Assembly: GCF_963675165.1 (NCBI RefSeq)
Contig: NC_087388.1
Span: 3,849,047 to 3,913,046, forward strand
Length of the DNA: 64,000 bases
Source of the DNA: Halichondria panicea
Taxonomy: Eukaryota; Porifera; Demospongiae; Suberitida; Halichondriidae
Reading direction: 5' to 3'
How positions within the stretch are numbered: position 1 is the first letter of the stretch; every line of letters starts with the position of its first letter. Below, piece after piece: positions 35,201 to 46,885 of the stretch. Both the position numbers and the translations under genes were made by a program. The notes beneath the pieces were generated by a model that saw nothing but the letters and a program-made list of their open reading frames with translations, was not told where the DNA came from and searched no databases.

Positions 35201-38200
35201 CCCCCATCCCAGAAGATGCTGCCTTTGACAAGAATGAGATCTTCAGAGAGTTTATGCTCACAAAGTGTATGTTAATTCTGTTAGCTTTTTGTGTACGTAC
35301 ATGTACATAATAATAGGTAGACAGTGATCTCAATAGGCAGTCATGTCTGTCGAAATTTCTTTTGCAAGGATAGGCTAATTATGTACAGGTTTTTTAGCTA
35401 TTCTCTTTGTACGAAAGTATTTTTTGGGATGAAAACACTCTCGAGGTACTTTAATACATGAATGCAGAATCCTTATTCAGAGGTTTCTGACTACACAGTA
35501 CATGTGGTCAAACAGTACATGTGGTCCACACTAATAGTAAAGCTCTGGTACAGAGTGTATAATTATATAAATGTACCATTGGTCACACACACGCACACAC
35601 AGTGGTCAATGCGTGCAATGCCAGTCTCCGTAGTGATAAGTTCTCCAAGATGGCGGTGCGTACTAGGAAGCAGTACCTTCATGACCTGGCAGAGTGCACC
35701 ACTGCAGTCACACTGGACCAGGTCTCCACAGGGAGAGTAGGTGAGGAGCCTGTTTGTCAGTAGGGCTTACAAATATGGTTTATGGAGTCTTATTTAGCAG
35801 CAAGTACATTGTAGTTATTCAATACTACTGTACAACAATTGAGTACATAACTGTACTGTACACTGCATAAAACTTCCACACCTTACTCCATGTAAATGCA
35901 TAAGTTTGAAAAAATAACATATCACATACAGTCCATGTACAGTGTATGCATATAATTATATTCTATTCATACTACATGTAGCTAATACATACCTTTATAG
36001 CTGGCCTGCTCCGCAACTTGAGTCACCGTAAGCTGCGTGAGAGAGGTCGTCAAGAGTCTACCCTTCTGTACACTCCTGGAGCTCTCACCTGGCCTGTTAA
36101 ACTGCTCCTCCGATCAGGAAAGGTGTGTACATGTACATAATGTATATCTTAATTGGAGTATCTGTGTGTTTTGTTTTCGACAATACAGGCGAGCACTACA
36201 TGTAAATTGTACATGTAATGACAGAGATAGTGTACACGTATTGTTTCAGCGGGCAATTAGTAATTGGGCCCAAGTTATCCGATCAGCGGGTACACACTTC
36301 TCTCCCCTCTATTGGCTCTGTTAATATACATGTAGCTTATTTGTAATCACTTCTGTGGGTATACAGAATAGTTGATTTTTCACTAAAACTATTAACTATT
36401 AACAAATCTTTAGCCTCTGCCGTTCTCCGAAGACCCCGACTATGTGCTGGAGTGTGCCATGGGAATGGCCCCGGACTTCCTCGCCTTCATGGACAGTGAC
36501 ACACAGGTACGTGTACATGTAACTGGCCATTGGTTGATGAAATCATGTACGCAGCTTGTTTGTAACCCTAACCCTAACCCAAGTATAATTCTTATTTAAT
36601 GGTTTGCTAGTTTGCTCTAGTTCTCATCAGAAGTCAAGTACAACTACAGAGTCATGTACACACTTGCATTTCATGTATACCCTTATACTGTAGGATGTTA
36701 GCCTTCTTCGCAGCCTCTCCTTTTTCTGTTCTTTGTCATAGTTCAATAAGATAAAATACGGGACTAATTGGAGGAACAAAGAAAGAAAGAAGGAAGAGAC
36801 AAAGAAAAAGGAGAGCCTGCCTTGCTAAGTCGCGTGACGGTAGACGAGTGGTAGACGAGTGAAAATGAACGTGGGCAATCACTAGCTGGGCGGAGCCTGA
36901 CAGAGCAAAAAGCTACAGCATGCCTACGCATTGCAAACTCTAACATAAAAGCTTAGATAGTAAGCTAGAATCAAGCGTGGAGACATCGTAGACGAGGGCT
37001 TACCTAGTTACTTCTAAAGACTAAAGATCTAGATCTAGATCTAAATTTAGCTCAGTTTTTTTCCTGAGTTCAGAACAGACCCACTTGACTAGTAGATATA
37101 ATTATTACAGCAGTATAGTCTAGTCTTTCATACTTCCTCTACTGACTAAAGGTCTCACAAAGGCTGACTCTACTGTACTGTTCATAACAGATTATGTTCC
37201 TGGTAAATGCGCTCCAAGTACTGTGTGGGAGGACAGTTATTGAGGTTTTCTCTCGCCCACGCTCGTTAAAATTTGTCTACGTCAGTAGGGGATCACGCGA
37301 CTTAGCAAGGCAGGCTCTCCTTTTCTTTGTCGCTTCCTTCTTTCTTTCTTTGTTCCTCCAATTTTCTCTTCTGTGACAAAGAACAGAAAAAGGAGAGTCT
37401 GCGAAGGAGGCTAGTAGGATGTCTGATATCCATAGTAAAGTTTACCCTTAATTGATAAGTTACATGTACATGTACTAGTCACCTAGCCGGCCCATTCATA
37501 TTCAAAATTAGATGTGGATATTTAATGGTCTCCTTCCCCTTTTCAGGAGATGTTACTGCATGTCCCAATGATGCATTTGACTGGATGGATCCAGGACAAG
37601 ACACGGATCAACCTGTTTTATGACGACTCGTACTGCCTCAGTTTAGAGTGCTACGAAACGAATGAAGATGATTGTGCTGATATATGGAACCGGCTGCACT
37701 CTTTGGCTCCCAAGCTAACACTCTCACACGAGGTAGGGACAGATAGAATGGTTATGCTAGTGTCTGTTCCCTGTAGCTTTCCCATATTGAGTTGTCAATA
37801 CACAGCCTCTTGTCATTGCCAACCTCCCCTGCAGGCTACCCTCATGGAGTTTCCCCGTGGTCCCAACGGCCTCCTCGGGTTCGGCATCAACGAGGTGGGT
37901 GTGGTGCAGAAAGTGGATGGACTTGCACGCAGCGTCGGACTCCAGAAGAACTCACGACTGCTACAGGTAAGTGTGGATCACATGTGCTCGAATGCATACA
38001 TGTAGTTTGTCAGTGCAATTTGTCGTTGCACACTTTGTCTGTCCTTTTTGGATTCCAGTTCATGAACAACTCATAATTGTAGATGGGAAGAGTTTTCTGT
38101 TTATACTTCATGTACCTAGATTACCGTATAGCGGGTAATTTTCGTTGGTGCAACTTTTTGTATGAATTACCCATTTAAATATCGAATATTCGTGCAGCTC

Positions 38201-41200
38201 AGGATAGTTACGTCGAATGTATTGCGGTATGTAGTTGTATTCTTCGTATGATGCTCTACGGTATGCATTAGTGTTCTCCAATCATCCTAGTGCTGTTTGA
38301 TAGCAGCCTCCTTCTGATCCCCTCAGGTTGAGGATCGCCTGTTGTGCTGTCATAGTCACAAGCAGATCATGGAGGTGCTCACTGACAGGAGGAGGCCCGT
38401 CGTCAAGGCATATGTGGTACCACCCCCTCCTGACAAGATTAGGTGACTGTCTTTACTCTCTATAATTAATGTCTTCTGTTGTCGTCTTAGAACCTATGTG
38501 TAAGTATGATTGAAGTTCCCTCGTTTTTGATTAAAGCTCCTACTGTGTACAGTGTGTGCTACATTTGAGTACATGTATACATACATGTATGTATAGAGTG
38601 TGCTTGCTCGTTTGTAAATTGTATCATTTGTATACATGCTCCATAACTCGCTTAAGTATAGTAATTTTTGAAGTTGTATACCTCAATTATACACATTATT
38701 CAATATACAATGAGTAAAGGGTTTATAATTTTATGTCATTGCTCCACATAGACCGGTGCAGTACTACCCAGCTCTCCACTGGGCCGAGATTTGGAGTGCC
38801 AGGCCATCACATATTGACAGTGAGGAAAGGTGAGTGTGTGTGTGTACGTACATGCACCTTAATTTATGCATGTGTGTGGAGGGGGGGAGGAGCAGAAAAC
38901 AGGAAGGGCTGTAATATAATAAGTAGGAAAGTACAATGTATCCTGCATGTGTAAAATTAATGATTGTATGTATGGTTTGCTGTTTGAGTACATAATTATG
39001 TGTGCACTATAGCTGAAAAAGCAATGCTACTTGTACCTCTTACTTACGCACTGGATGCTCACCTGCAGCAAAAATCAGAATGGAACTGGGACTCCTACAC
39101 AGAATGGGAATGGGACTACAACTCCTGAACCATTGGACTCGATCACATTCAGGCAACACTCACGAGCTGTCTCCAATTCGAACCGCATGTCCTATATGGA
39201 AGCGGTGAGTTATAATTGTTGTTTTGTGTTGTGAGTGGGCTACAAATTACAATAATTTTATACATGTACATGTCCTTAGCTTCTGCTACGTACATGTACA
39301 TCAGGATGTGTGGTGTGATGTAAAGTACACTGTACACTGTACATTGCATATACTGTCTATTACTGTAGTCATGCTGTTACGATTGAATTTGTGCCATTGT
39401 CCATGTCCTTGTCAATTGACTATGTTTTATATTGTGCATAATATTGCATGTCCTTTGTTCCCTATAGATGCAATCTGGCGATTATGTCGGCCCTATAGAT
39501 GACTCAGAACCCATCTACGATCGACTTAGAGACAGAGACAGAGACATTATCATGGGAAAAATAGGCAAACCCAATTCCCCTCCTCTTCCGAGAGCACGCT
39601 CACCCTCTATGGGAACTCGAAGTAAGCCCGATGATCGAATGGGCTACGCTCGCGTCAATCGCAAAATGAAACCCAATCGAGAAAGTGTGGTCCCTTTTGC
39701 AAAACATTTCAAGAAGAATCCCAACCCGCCAGAGTCTGAGCCTATGGACGCCAGTGTGGAAGAGTACTCCCCTGGTGTACAAGCTCGGGTGTCTTCATCC
39801 ACTAAAATATCGGAGCACAAATCGCACACTGCTACACCTCTAGCTGAGAAATACCCAAACCGGCGAGCACCTGCGCAGAAACCAAAGATTGAGGTCAGCT
39901 CCCCAGGAATTAACGAGTTATCGAAACGGTTTTCGTATGGTTCACAATCGAGTACGTCACCGGGTGGTAGATCTGGATCCAAGATTCCAGTGGCAAACGT
40001 TCCTCTTAAGGCCACAGCAAGCGCCTCGGAGATGACCAAGTCACCGAGCACACTACCAGCGAAACAGAACAAACCCGTCAATGGCTTTGAAAGTGGAGTG
40101 AAACTGAGAAATGGAATATCATCTAGCAGAGGAAGGCCTAATTCGTGGGACTTTACTTCCATCGTGGATAACAAAGTTGAGGACGTTTTCGTGACAAGGG
40201 ACGATTCTGCTCCGCACACTAGAGCAGAAATTGAAGCTGCCGAGTCTTTTCACAGAAACTCAAATATTCGATCAGCATTTCGACGTAAGTCTGCTTCTCG
40301 TGAATTGTCTCCTGAACCGGGAGAGCTGGACCAAGAATTGTCACCCACTCAACTTTTACCACCTTACTCTGACCAAAAACTTTCTCAAGGCTCCAACAGT
40401 TCGCAAGGTTCTGGTCCTCCAATGACAGTACGAGAACGCACAATTAAATGGGAATCACGAGGTGGTGGAGTGCCATCGTATTTCAGTACAACACTACCAA
40501 AATCGTTTCGTCACAAAGCCACAGACAAGATGCCATCAGCCATACCCACATCAACAACAAGCCTGAGTGTAACATCTCCTCGAAGAGCCCCTAGAGACAG
40601 GTCATCGTCCCCTTCTGGTATACCACAGCCCACAGTAAGATCTCCTTGCAGCTCAGTTTCCAGTGAGCCCAGAAGGTACTCAAGGAAGGCTTCACAATCA
40701 CGAGAAGAAGCTGATGGCTCTTCAAACCCGGACGAGAGTTTTGAGGGGAAGAGTAAAGGCTCTCGGCAGATAAAGACTAAGACAGTGGTTGTGAAAGTCA
40801 AGGCTAATAGGAAGGACAGTCGTGATAACTTACAGCCAGCCAAAACCACGGTAAGTAAGTGTGTATCTATTAATCATGCACATGCATTTCGCAAACAGTA
40901 CATGTATAGGATAATTATCCAAATGTTTGTGTTCGTGTTCAGAGTGTCACTGTGTTAGTTTACATGCAAGCATGCAAGCCTTTAAAAAGGGTCTTTAAAT
41001 TAGTCCATATACCTGTGTGAAAAACGTGATCCCATGTTTACACATACACTGTACACGCAGAGACCCAGTGTTCAGCAGCCAAGCAACCACGGTATGTTTA
41101 GTGTACAACTGCATGTACATGTGTAGCAAAATACCGTATGCTCGTAACATGTAAGATACAATACTGTTTTTGTTATTCACATTGTCTCTCCTCACTTTAG

Positions 41201-42427
41201 ATTCTGAGCCAGTGTCAAGTAATGGTGTGTATAAGAGTGGAGTACAAAGCGACCTTCAATCTCTCTCCCTCTCTGACAAGACCTCTGTAAGCAATGGTGG
41301 TATCGGGTACACGCCTCGTGTGGAGGAGTGGGTTCGACAAACCTCGCAGACTGCACTACCACTGGAGTCGGTGTCGACCCATAACACTGCTGAACCCCTC
41401 AGGGATATTGCTAGCCCAACACCCACTGATAGCAGTCTGAACTACAGTCAACTGGTATTTAATTAGTGTTGTTGGTGCACGTACAAAATGAGTTCCATTT
41501 CTAGAACTGCGTTGTGTTTCCATTATTTATCTACCAAAGTTTTTTTCGAAGGAGGTGGTGTATTAGTACTGTAGGGTGGGTCAATGAGTCCGGAAAGCAA
41601 CTACTGTACATCTTCTAATTTATCAGACACTTCTAATTAGCCCGAACACTTTTCTGGGCAATTTTCATTGTTCTAATTTAACACCAGAGTGTCTGGTGTT
41701 TTAATTTTACATTGTCTAAATATCCGGACAATACCTTGAAAACTTGAGATACATTGCAAGCAACGTAGCCAGCAAGAGTGCTGCAAGCTAGATAGCTTTG
41801 AGTCAGTCACACACTGTTCTCCTAGTTCATGCAGCTGCATGCTTGTTCTAATTATTCCGGACACTTCGCGTGCTCTATAAAGATATGTTCCATTATACCC
41901 GGACAATTTCCAAAATAATTATTTTTTTGCTGTCCGATAATATTATACGGTACATCTGCTTGCATGTCTGCCATGCATCTTGTGCACCCCCTATACATGC
42001 ATGTACATGTATATACAGTTGTTTGTTTCACGTGCACTCATTTTTTGCTGTTCTCTAACTCTGTAATTCTTCGTGTTTTAGAGTGATTTGTCTCAAGGTG
42101 AAAAGGACAAGATTGACTCTCTCAAAGCAAGAGTGGATTTTCTCGAGGGACAATTAGAAAAGGTAAATCTTATCATCTTTGAATATTCTATTTGCCAAAA
42201 ATGAATGCGACTACTAGTTAATCCCCTATGCTGAATAGAACATGCGTGCACCTGTGCACCTGTGATTCAAACTTTCGGCCTTTCCTTACACACAGTTTTC
42301 TCTGTTTACAACACAGGAAACGGAGAATAAAAAAGAACTGGCTGAAAAGCTCAAATCTGTCGAGATACAACTCAATTCGATGCAGAACAAAAAAAGACTG
42401 AAAAGTGTCAAAACTGCAATGATTTAA
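26290..42427 (+). CDS. SIPA1L: SIPA1-like RapGAP with PDZ domain
   Basis: Twenty-one exons give 1513 aa, all in frame: 26290-27061, 32673-32845, 33145-33300, 33477-33588, 33849-33947, 34403-34506, 34723-34880, 35160-35266, 35603-35740, 36001-36122, 36414-36506, 37547-37732, 37835-37966, 38327-38442, 38752-38829, 39069-39204, 39468-40850, 41061-41091, 41201-41454, 42082-42162, 42317-42427. The basic, Ser-rich N-terminus leads to the family block [14 protein letters not shown] and NFFGVDE. The RapGAP domain (about 368-650) has the catalytic Asn thumb in RKRHIGND (N481). A PDZ domain follows at about 741-822 ([11 protein letters not shown]). One 461-codon exon is disordered, Ser/Pro/Arg-rich. 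The C-terminus is a predicted coiled coil, as in vertebrate SIPA1L. Family role: GTPase activation of Rap1/2 at cell contacts and cytoskeleton. Intron 1 is 5.6 kb, far longer than the others. Confidence 0.95.
27062..32672 (+). other. Large first intron of the SIPA1L-type gene
   Basis: 5611 bp without a convincing exon on either strand. It holds the tandem and inverted repeat at 28166-28350 and a (GT)n run at about 28610-28632. The base composition, with T-rich runs and many 'tacatgtac' palindromes, looks like ordinary intron. An alternative promoter or regulatory element is possible given the size, but no motif supports it. Confidence 0.6.
28166..28350. repeat. 66-bp tandem duplication plus inverted third copy
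   Basis: Copies at 28166-28231 and 28232-28297 (both starting gacacgc, containing 'cctcgattta' and 'acgttgagcgtggg') are followed by an inverted copy at 28303-28350. The inverted copy lacks the central 'gcctctgcaata' segment and ends in gcgtgtcgta, the complement of the left boundary tacgacacgc. The outer boundaries thus form a large hairpin. Confidence 0.9.
36563..36580. repeat. Three telomere-type TAACCC units
   Basis: TAACCCTAACCCTAACCC in intron 11 of the SIPA1L-type gene. The animal telomere unit is TTAGGG. Three units can arise by chance or by telomerase-mediated repair of a break. Confidence 0.6.
36690..37422. mobile_element. MITE with long TIRs and perfect 9-bp target duplication
   Basis: The element runs from 36699 to 37413 (715 bp) in intron 11 of the SIPA1L-type gene. 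Inverted ends begin TAGCCTTCTTCGCAGCCTCT and (reversed) TAGCCTCCTTCGCAGACTCT. They extend over about 140 bp through 'ggaggaacaaagaaagaaag' to 'gcctgccttgctaagtcgcg', with one indel. The target duplication GTAGGATGT is perfect (36690-36698, 37414-37422). TAG start and 9-bp duplication match the elements at 1068 and 9490. No coding capacity. Confidence 0.92.
38124..38225. repeat. Dispersed CCGTATAG repeat copy in intron 13
   Basis: 'taccgtatagcgggtaattt' plus about 80 bp similar to the copy near 17219, including 'gctcaggatagttacgtcga' against 'aatcaggatagtgacgttga'. It lies within an intron of the SIPA1L-type gene. No matching right end was found. Confidence 0.6.
41600..41920. repeat. Diverged repeat units in intron 19
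   Basis: Several stretches of the form 'ttctaatta..ccggacactt' recur (about 41624, 41848, 41888), and 'acaccagagtgtctggtgtt' forms a small palindrome at 41681-41700. They are probably remnants of an old element. Confidence 0.45.
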
Positions 42428-43096
42428 CAATTTTACGCTGGGTGTGAGTCTCATGTTCTATGCTTGTGTGTGCGTTAACTGACCCACAAAACAATAGCTT
42501 TATACTACATTTTCTGTGCTTATTTAAGTTTTGTGTGTGCTTATGACTGTTACATGTATTATGTCTCACAAACGTAATTATTTATAGCAATTCTCATTTT
42601 ATCGTTAAAAGTGTGTGCATGGTTATTGAACTTCTGATATAATAATTATTATAGATCTACATGGTGGCACGCATGTATAGCCTCCTTCACTGGCCTCCCC
42701 TGAAAAGAGGAAGAGCAGCCTGGCCGGATTGAGGCTAGGTGGCATGTTGACTAATAATTATTAGAAGTCCATATAATGGTATTTGACTCAAGTGCCATGC
42801 GTATGGCTCCCATGCAATGGTTTAAATGTCGTGCCAGTACAATTAGCAGTAGTGTCAGCTCGTGATATCAATCGATACTCTACTCATTATACAGTCTGTA
42901 TGCCAAGTAATAATTATATGTTTGGTTCATATCTGCACATAAAATATTATACATATGTATATATCTGCCTGTCTAATGAATACTCAAGATATACATAAAG
43001 AATTTAAAGGAGTTATTGTTCAATAATTAATGCTATATAGGAGTCGATGCATGCACATGCATTGGTATAAAATTGATTTGCTGATGCTACAAAGCG
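42428..43096. other. Intergenic between convergent genes
   Basis: The plus-strand SIPA1L-type gene and the minus-strand M23 gene end toward each other here. Both 3' UTRs should lie in this stretch. No further gene recognised. Confidence 0.45.
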
Positions 43097-46000
43097 CTAA
43101 TTACAGAAATACAAACTAATAATTGTAAGCAGCATGATTCCTTGAATACACATGGCACCATTCATCTTCCCACCAGCACTCACTGGCTGAGAGGTTGTGC
43201 TTTCTTCTCCAGATGTAGTGGGACTGCCAGTGGTGATCATGACTGACTGAGAGGTTGTGCTTTCTTCTCCAGACGTAGTGGGAGATTCCACTTGTGAACA
43301 GGAGCTATCGTAAAACAAAGGATCTGATATGACCTTTTCACCAAAGACATCGAAAATCGTAGCTTTGATTTCAGCCAATCTTGCTCCGTCTACAGCTGGC
43401 ACATTCAAAAATGTATAGCTTACACCTAACCACTCGTTTTTGCCAAATGACCTACTATTGAAAAAGTGGGGGTTGATAACAAGATTGGGTACGACTGTGT
43501 TGTCATCGAGTCTAGTAGTATCATATGAAGGATAGTTGGTGTAGAAAATGTTAGTTTCACAAATATCGATTGTTCTGTTAAATTTCGACATTCCCCCACT
43601 CACTTCCAACTGCACTGCAGCGAATGTTAACTGGTTTGGTGGCACTAATATTTGAACAGTGGCACTACAATTGTTACTTTCAACTATTTGCTCTATCGAA
43701 ATAGTTACATTGGCTTGAAACGGATTACAGTGTCCACAAGGGAGGTACTTCCATGGGTTACAGGCGTGACCAGCAAAGAGTGTTCCAGCTCGAATCTCAA
43801 AATGAAGGTGAGGGAAATTATTGTTAGTTTGATAAGTTGTTCCAATGGGTGTTCCTTTTGAAATAAAATCGCCAACATCCTTCTCTCTGAGGAAAGAGTC
43901 ATTCAAGTGAATGTAGGTGGAGTAGTACTTCATATTTGGGTCTCCGTCATCATCCCATCCAGTATGTAAGAGCTATACAATAATAATAATAATAGGGGGA
44001 AGGTTAGTGATTGTGGCAAAAAGTGCAAAAATGCTTTTAGGTATACCAGGCAAAGATGCGATGTGAGTGTACAGTGCATCCAGTCTAGAGAATATAGATT
44101 CACAAATTTGTGAGTAGTTGATGATATGTGCTATTACCACGATTGTATTATAGATGAATGAATATAAGCTACAAAATGTTTTCCACGGCAACATAAGGTG
44201 GTGCATGGGTTTGTGGTGATTAATAGAAGAGTGCATGGGTAAATAAATCGGTTAGGGAGAGAAAAGACTAACGGTTTCCGGCTAAGGTCTGGGACTTTGT
44301 CACAACATCTACAGATAGTTTGGCTATCTTATGAAAGGTTCGATGTTGCTTACACATCTACACATCCTCCGCAGTGCTCAAATTGCTAGTTTAGTGCCGT
44401 TTCGGTTAGGGAGAGATTTGACAGCATAAAGGTCAAAAAATTGCACAGAGTAATTGAATAAATTGTTGAACTTTTGATAAGAAAAACTTGCATGTCCAGA
44501 AACACTTCACTTCCAGAAATAATTTAAAATATAGGTGCGTGGCCCCATTTATTGCATACTGACCTATCATGTGACATTGATATAACAGTGTCATGTGACT
44601 CTTTGAGCCTTAGAAGGACTCGTTATAACCCTTAGAACGATTCTTTGTTCTTTATAGAAGGAGTCGTTATAATTCAAAGCCTACTCAGAGTAGGCCCTAG
44701 GCCTCGGCCTACACACACAGTACACCTTAGCCTGATTTTAAATGTACTTGTCTGAAGTGAGAGTGCATGGCCACATCTAAAGAAGGCACTTGAGCATAAG
44801 AAGCTTGGTTTTTCCTCAGATCCCACCATGGCTATATGTACGATTATAAGCAGCATACAACAATAGTACCAGGTTGTATTTTTGGACTGAGGCTACTTAG
44901 TGCATAACTCTACACTAGAGAGCTAGCTATTGCATATTGGTATAGCTTAGTTAATGCACCCTAGAGCAGCTCGCAGCAGTGCCTCCTCCTACTGATAGGT
45001 TCTATATACACCACAAATTACAACCAATTAGATCAGTTCCAATTTCCTTAATTACCTGCACAACACCGTCACTGAAACCTGAGTGGGTTGGACCAGGAAT
45101 CCTGACAGTACCATCATCAATGGCGTACACCACGGTGAACAGGGGAGTGGGAATGTCAACACCTCGATGGAAATCATACCTATACAATTAGTTTGGGTTC
45201 GTTGTGTTACAATATTCCTCGTATTGTCACCATTATTATGATCAGGAGTGCATGAATAAGAGTATCTGACTCCCATACAGACAATGCACAAGGCTACATT
45301 GTCCAAGGTGGGTGTGTCATACTCATCATAGCAATCACAGAGTGCATGAATATACACTTAGGTGAAAATTCAGTTGACATCAACAATTGCATGTGTCTGT
45401 TGATAGTATGTATATAAGCAGAAAAGAGGTACGACAGGCACGGTGCAGTTCAGTAAATAGCAAATAATAAGCCTCTGATTGATCGGTATGCTGTACGTGG
45501 GCGAATAGTTATCATTCCCGTATAGTGCGAAATTTTCGAGGCACTTAAATTTCGTAGAATGGCCTCTAAACGCATTTTTGTTGAATAAATTTTGTGGGTT
45601 GACGCATTCCGAGGCCACACCTTTATTATTTGCACATTATAGCAGATAATTCAATATTTGTGGAATTAATTTTCGTGTAGGATGCTATTAAACCTGCGAA
45701 ACTAGTGAAAATGTTGCACTATACGGTAATTGCTGAGCTGCACGCGCACCTGTCGTACCTCCTCTGATGTAATCGTGTAGACTCTCGCTATTCCGGCTCT
45801 CTGAAGTACGGCCACCTCGATATACTGGCCATTTGGCTTGGAACGGAATGATAGCTATATGTTTACTGCACAAAACTCACCCTGAAGTACGGCCACTCAC
45901 TATTCCAAACAAGGTTTTCAATGTAATTTTATACATATTATTACGGCCGGATATGAAGTTTTGGGTGTGGTAAAATTGGATTACACTTAAATAGAGAACA

Positions 46001-46692
46001 GAATGATTCATTATCCCACATTATCCTCGAGACAAGAACCGCAAAAGCAGTCATTAGATTCGAGGTAAGGTCGTTTTTAAGCCGCGGCTATTTCCTGAGC
46101 TACAGCCACCTCGCTATTCCGGCCAAGCTGCATGGTCCCAAGGGTGACCGGATTAACGAGAGTCTACTGTATACAACTACAACACACCAGAGAATTAGCC
46201 TGGAATGGAATGCGTGTACAGGAGTCGGATACTCTTACACTCATGTTATACAAATGATACTCCTATTTCATGTACCCAGTTTATATGATATAATTATTGT
46301 ACAAGTTTTGAATGCAATACTCTAATGCGCGGCTTTTTAATTTAACGTATAAACATGAAAACTTTAATTGTTTGCTAGCGTCACGATAAAAAGTTTATTT
46401 TAGCCCAGTTGGTTTGACGATGATGGGTTTTTACAGCCCAAGCACGGTAAAAATGAAGAGAACGGGCCCGAGAAAGTTACTAGTATAGGTCTATAACGAT
46501 AACGTGATGAAATTAAATCAATGTTCCTCACCTAGATCCTTCACTGTTCATCAGTCTTGGACCAAATGGGGAAGATTGACCTAAGTTAACATCATCAGTG
46601 ATGTTGTTCAGAGGCCAGAATCTCTCTTCTCGTGGTGAGCATGCACAGTAGCTCACCATTATGGACAGAAAAAAGATGGATAACATGTACAT
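43097..46692 (-). CDS. Secreted, probably GPI-anchored M23 (LytM-type) metallopeptidase
   Basis: Three exons, 46692-46532, 45179-45056 and 43972-43097, give 386 aa. A signal peptide (MYMLSIFFLSIMVSYCAC) is followed by an M23 domain with all expected active-site positions: HRGVD (H58, D62), H117 in YIHLND, and HLHFE (H150, H152). Zn2+-dependent peptide-bond cleavage is expected from the family; bacterial relatives cut peptidoglycan bridges. A Cys-containing region of about 150 residues without known domain follows. Then comes a Ser/Thr linker with a duplicated TTSGEESTTSQ block, and a C-terminal hydrophobic tail typical of a GPI signal. Spliceosomal introns between catalytic motifs show that this is a eukaryotic gene and not bacterial contamination. 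The start codon is 193 bp from the divergent TM2 gene. Substrate is unknown. Confidence 0.85.
43187..43296. repeat. In-frame coding tandem duplication in the M23 gene
   Basis: 'gactgagaggttgtgctttc' followed by 'ttctccaga(t/c)gtagtggga' occurs twice, about 60 bp apart (exact offset not measured; start points near 43188 and 43244). It encodes the repeated Ser/Thr-rich TTSGEESTTSQ linker before the GPI tail. Copy number could vary between individuals. Confidence 0.8.
45518..45726. mobile_element. Small MITE in intron 1 of the M23 gene
   Basis: Ends CCGTATAGTGCGAAATTTTC (left) and CCGTATAGTGCAACATTTTC (right, reversed). The right end is followed by TA, the left preceded by T. About 209 bp, no coding capacity. 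It belongs to the group of short elements ending in (TA)CCGTA. Confidence 0.75.
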
Positions 46693-46885
46693 GTTATCTA
46701 TAATTATATCCTATAGGCTGTAGCTAGGTAGAGTAGACTAAACTCTGGGTTCAGGTTCTAGTGGCATTTTATATTCTGCAGCCAAGATTCTGTAAACATA
46801 GACCAGCTCCGCCTAGTTCCAGGAGCCCCTCCCCTTTCTAGTCTCCGATATAATAGTGCTAAGTCAGTAGTTTATAAATACAGAG
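46693..46885. promoter_or_regulatory. Shared divergent promoter region (M23 / TM2-A)
   Basis: Only 193 bp separate the start codons of the minus-strand M23 gene and the plus-strand TM2 gene, so both promoters must lie here or overlap. AT-rich motifs (atataatag at about 46850, attttatatt at about 46768) could serve as core elements. Co-regulation is an inference. Confidence 0.5.

Noticed and set aside
36563..36580. Chromosome end or internal telomere
   Set aside because: Only three units inside a normal intron with coding exons on both sides.
39644..40219. 191-codon minus-strand open frame
   Set aside because: It lies antisense within the 461-codon exon of the SIPA1L-type gene, which continues in frame from both neighbouring exons.
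43097..46692. Bacterial contamination as source of the M23 gene
   Set aside because: Two GT-AG introns divide the catalytic motifs, a GPI-like tail is present, and an intron carries a MITE of the host type.
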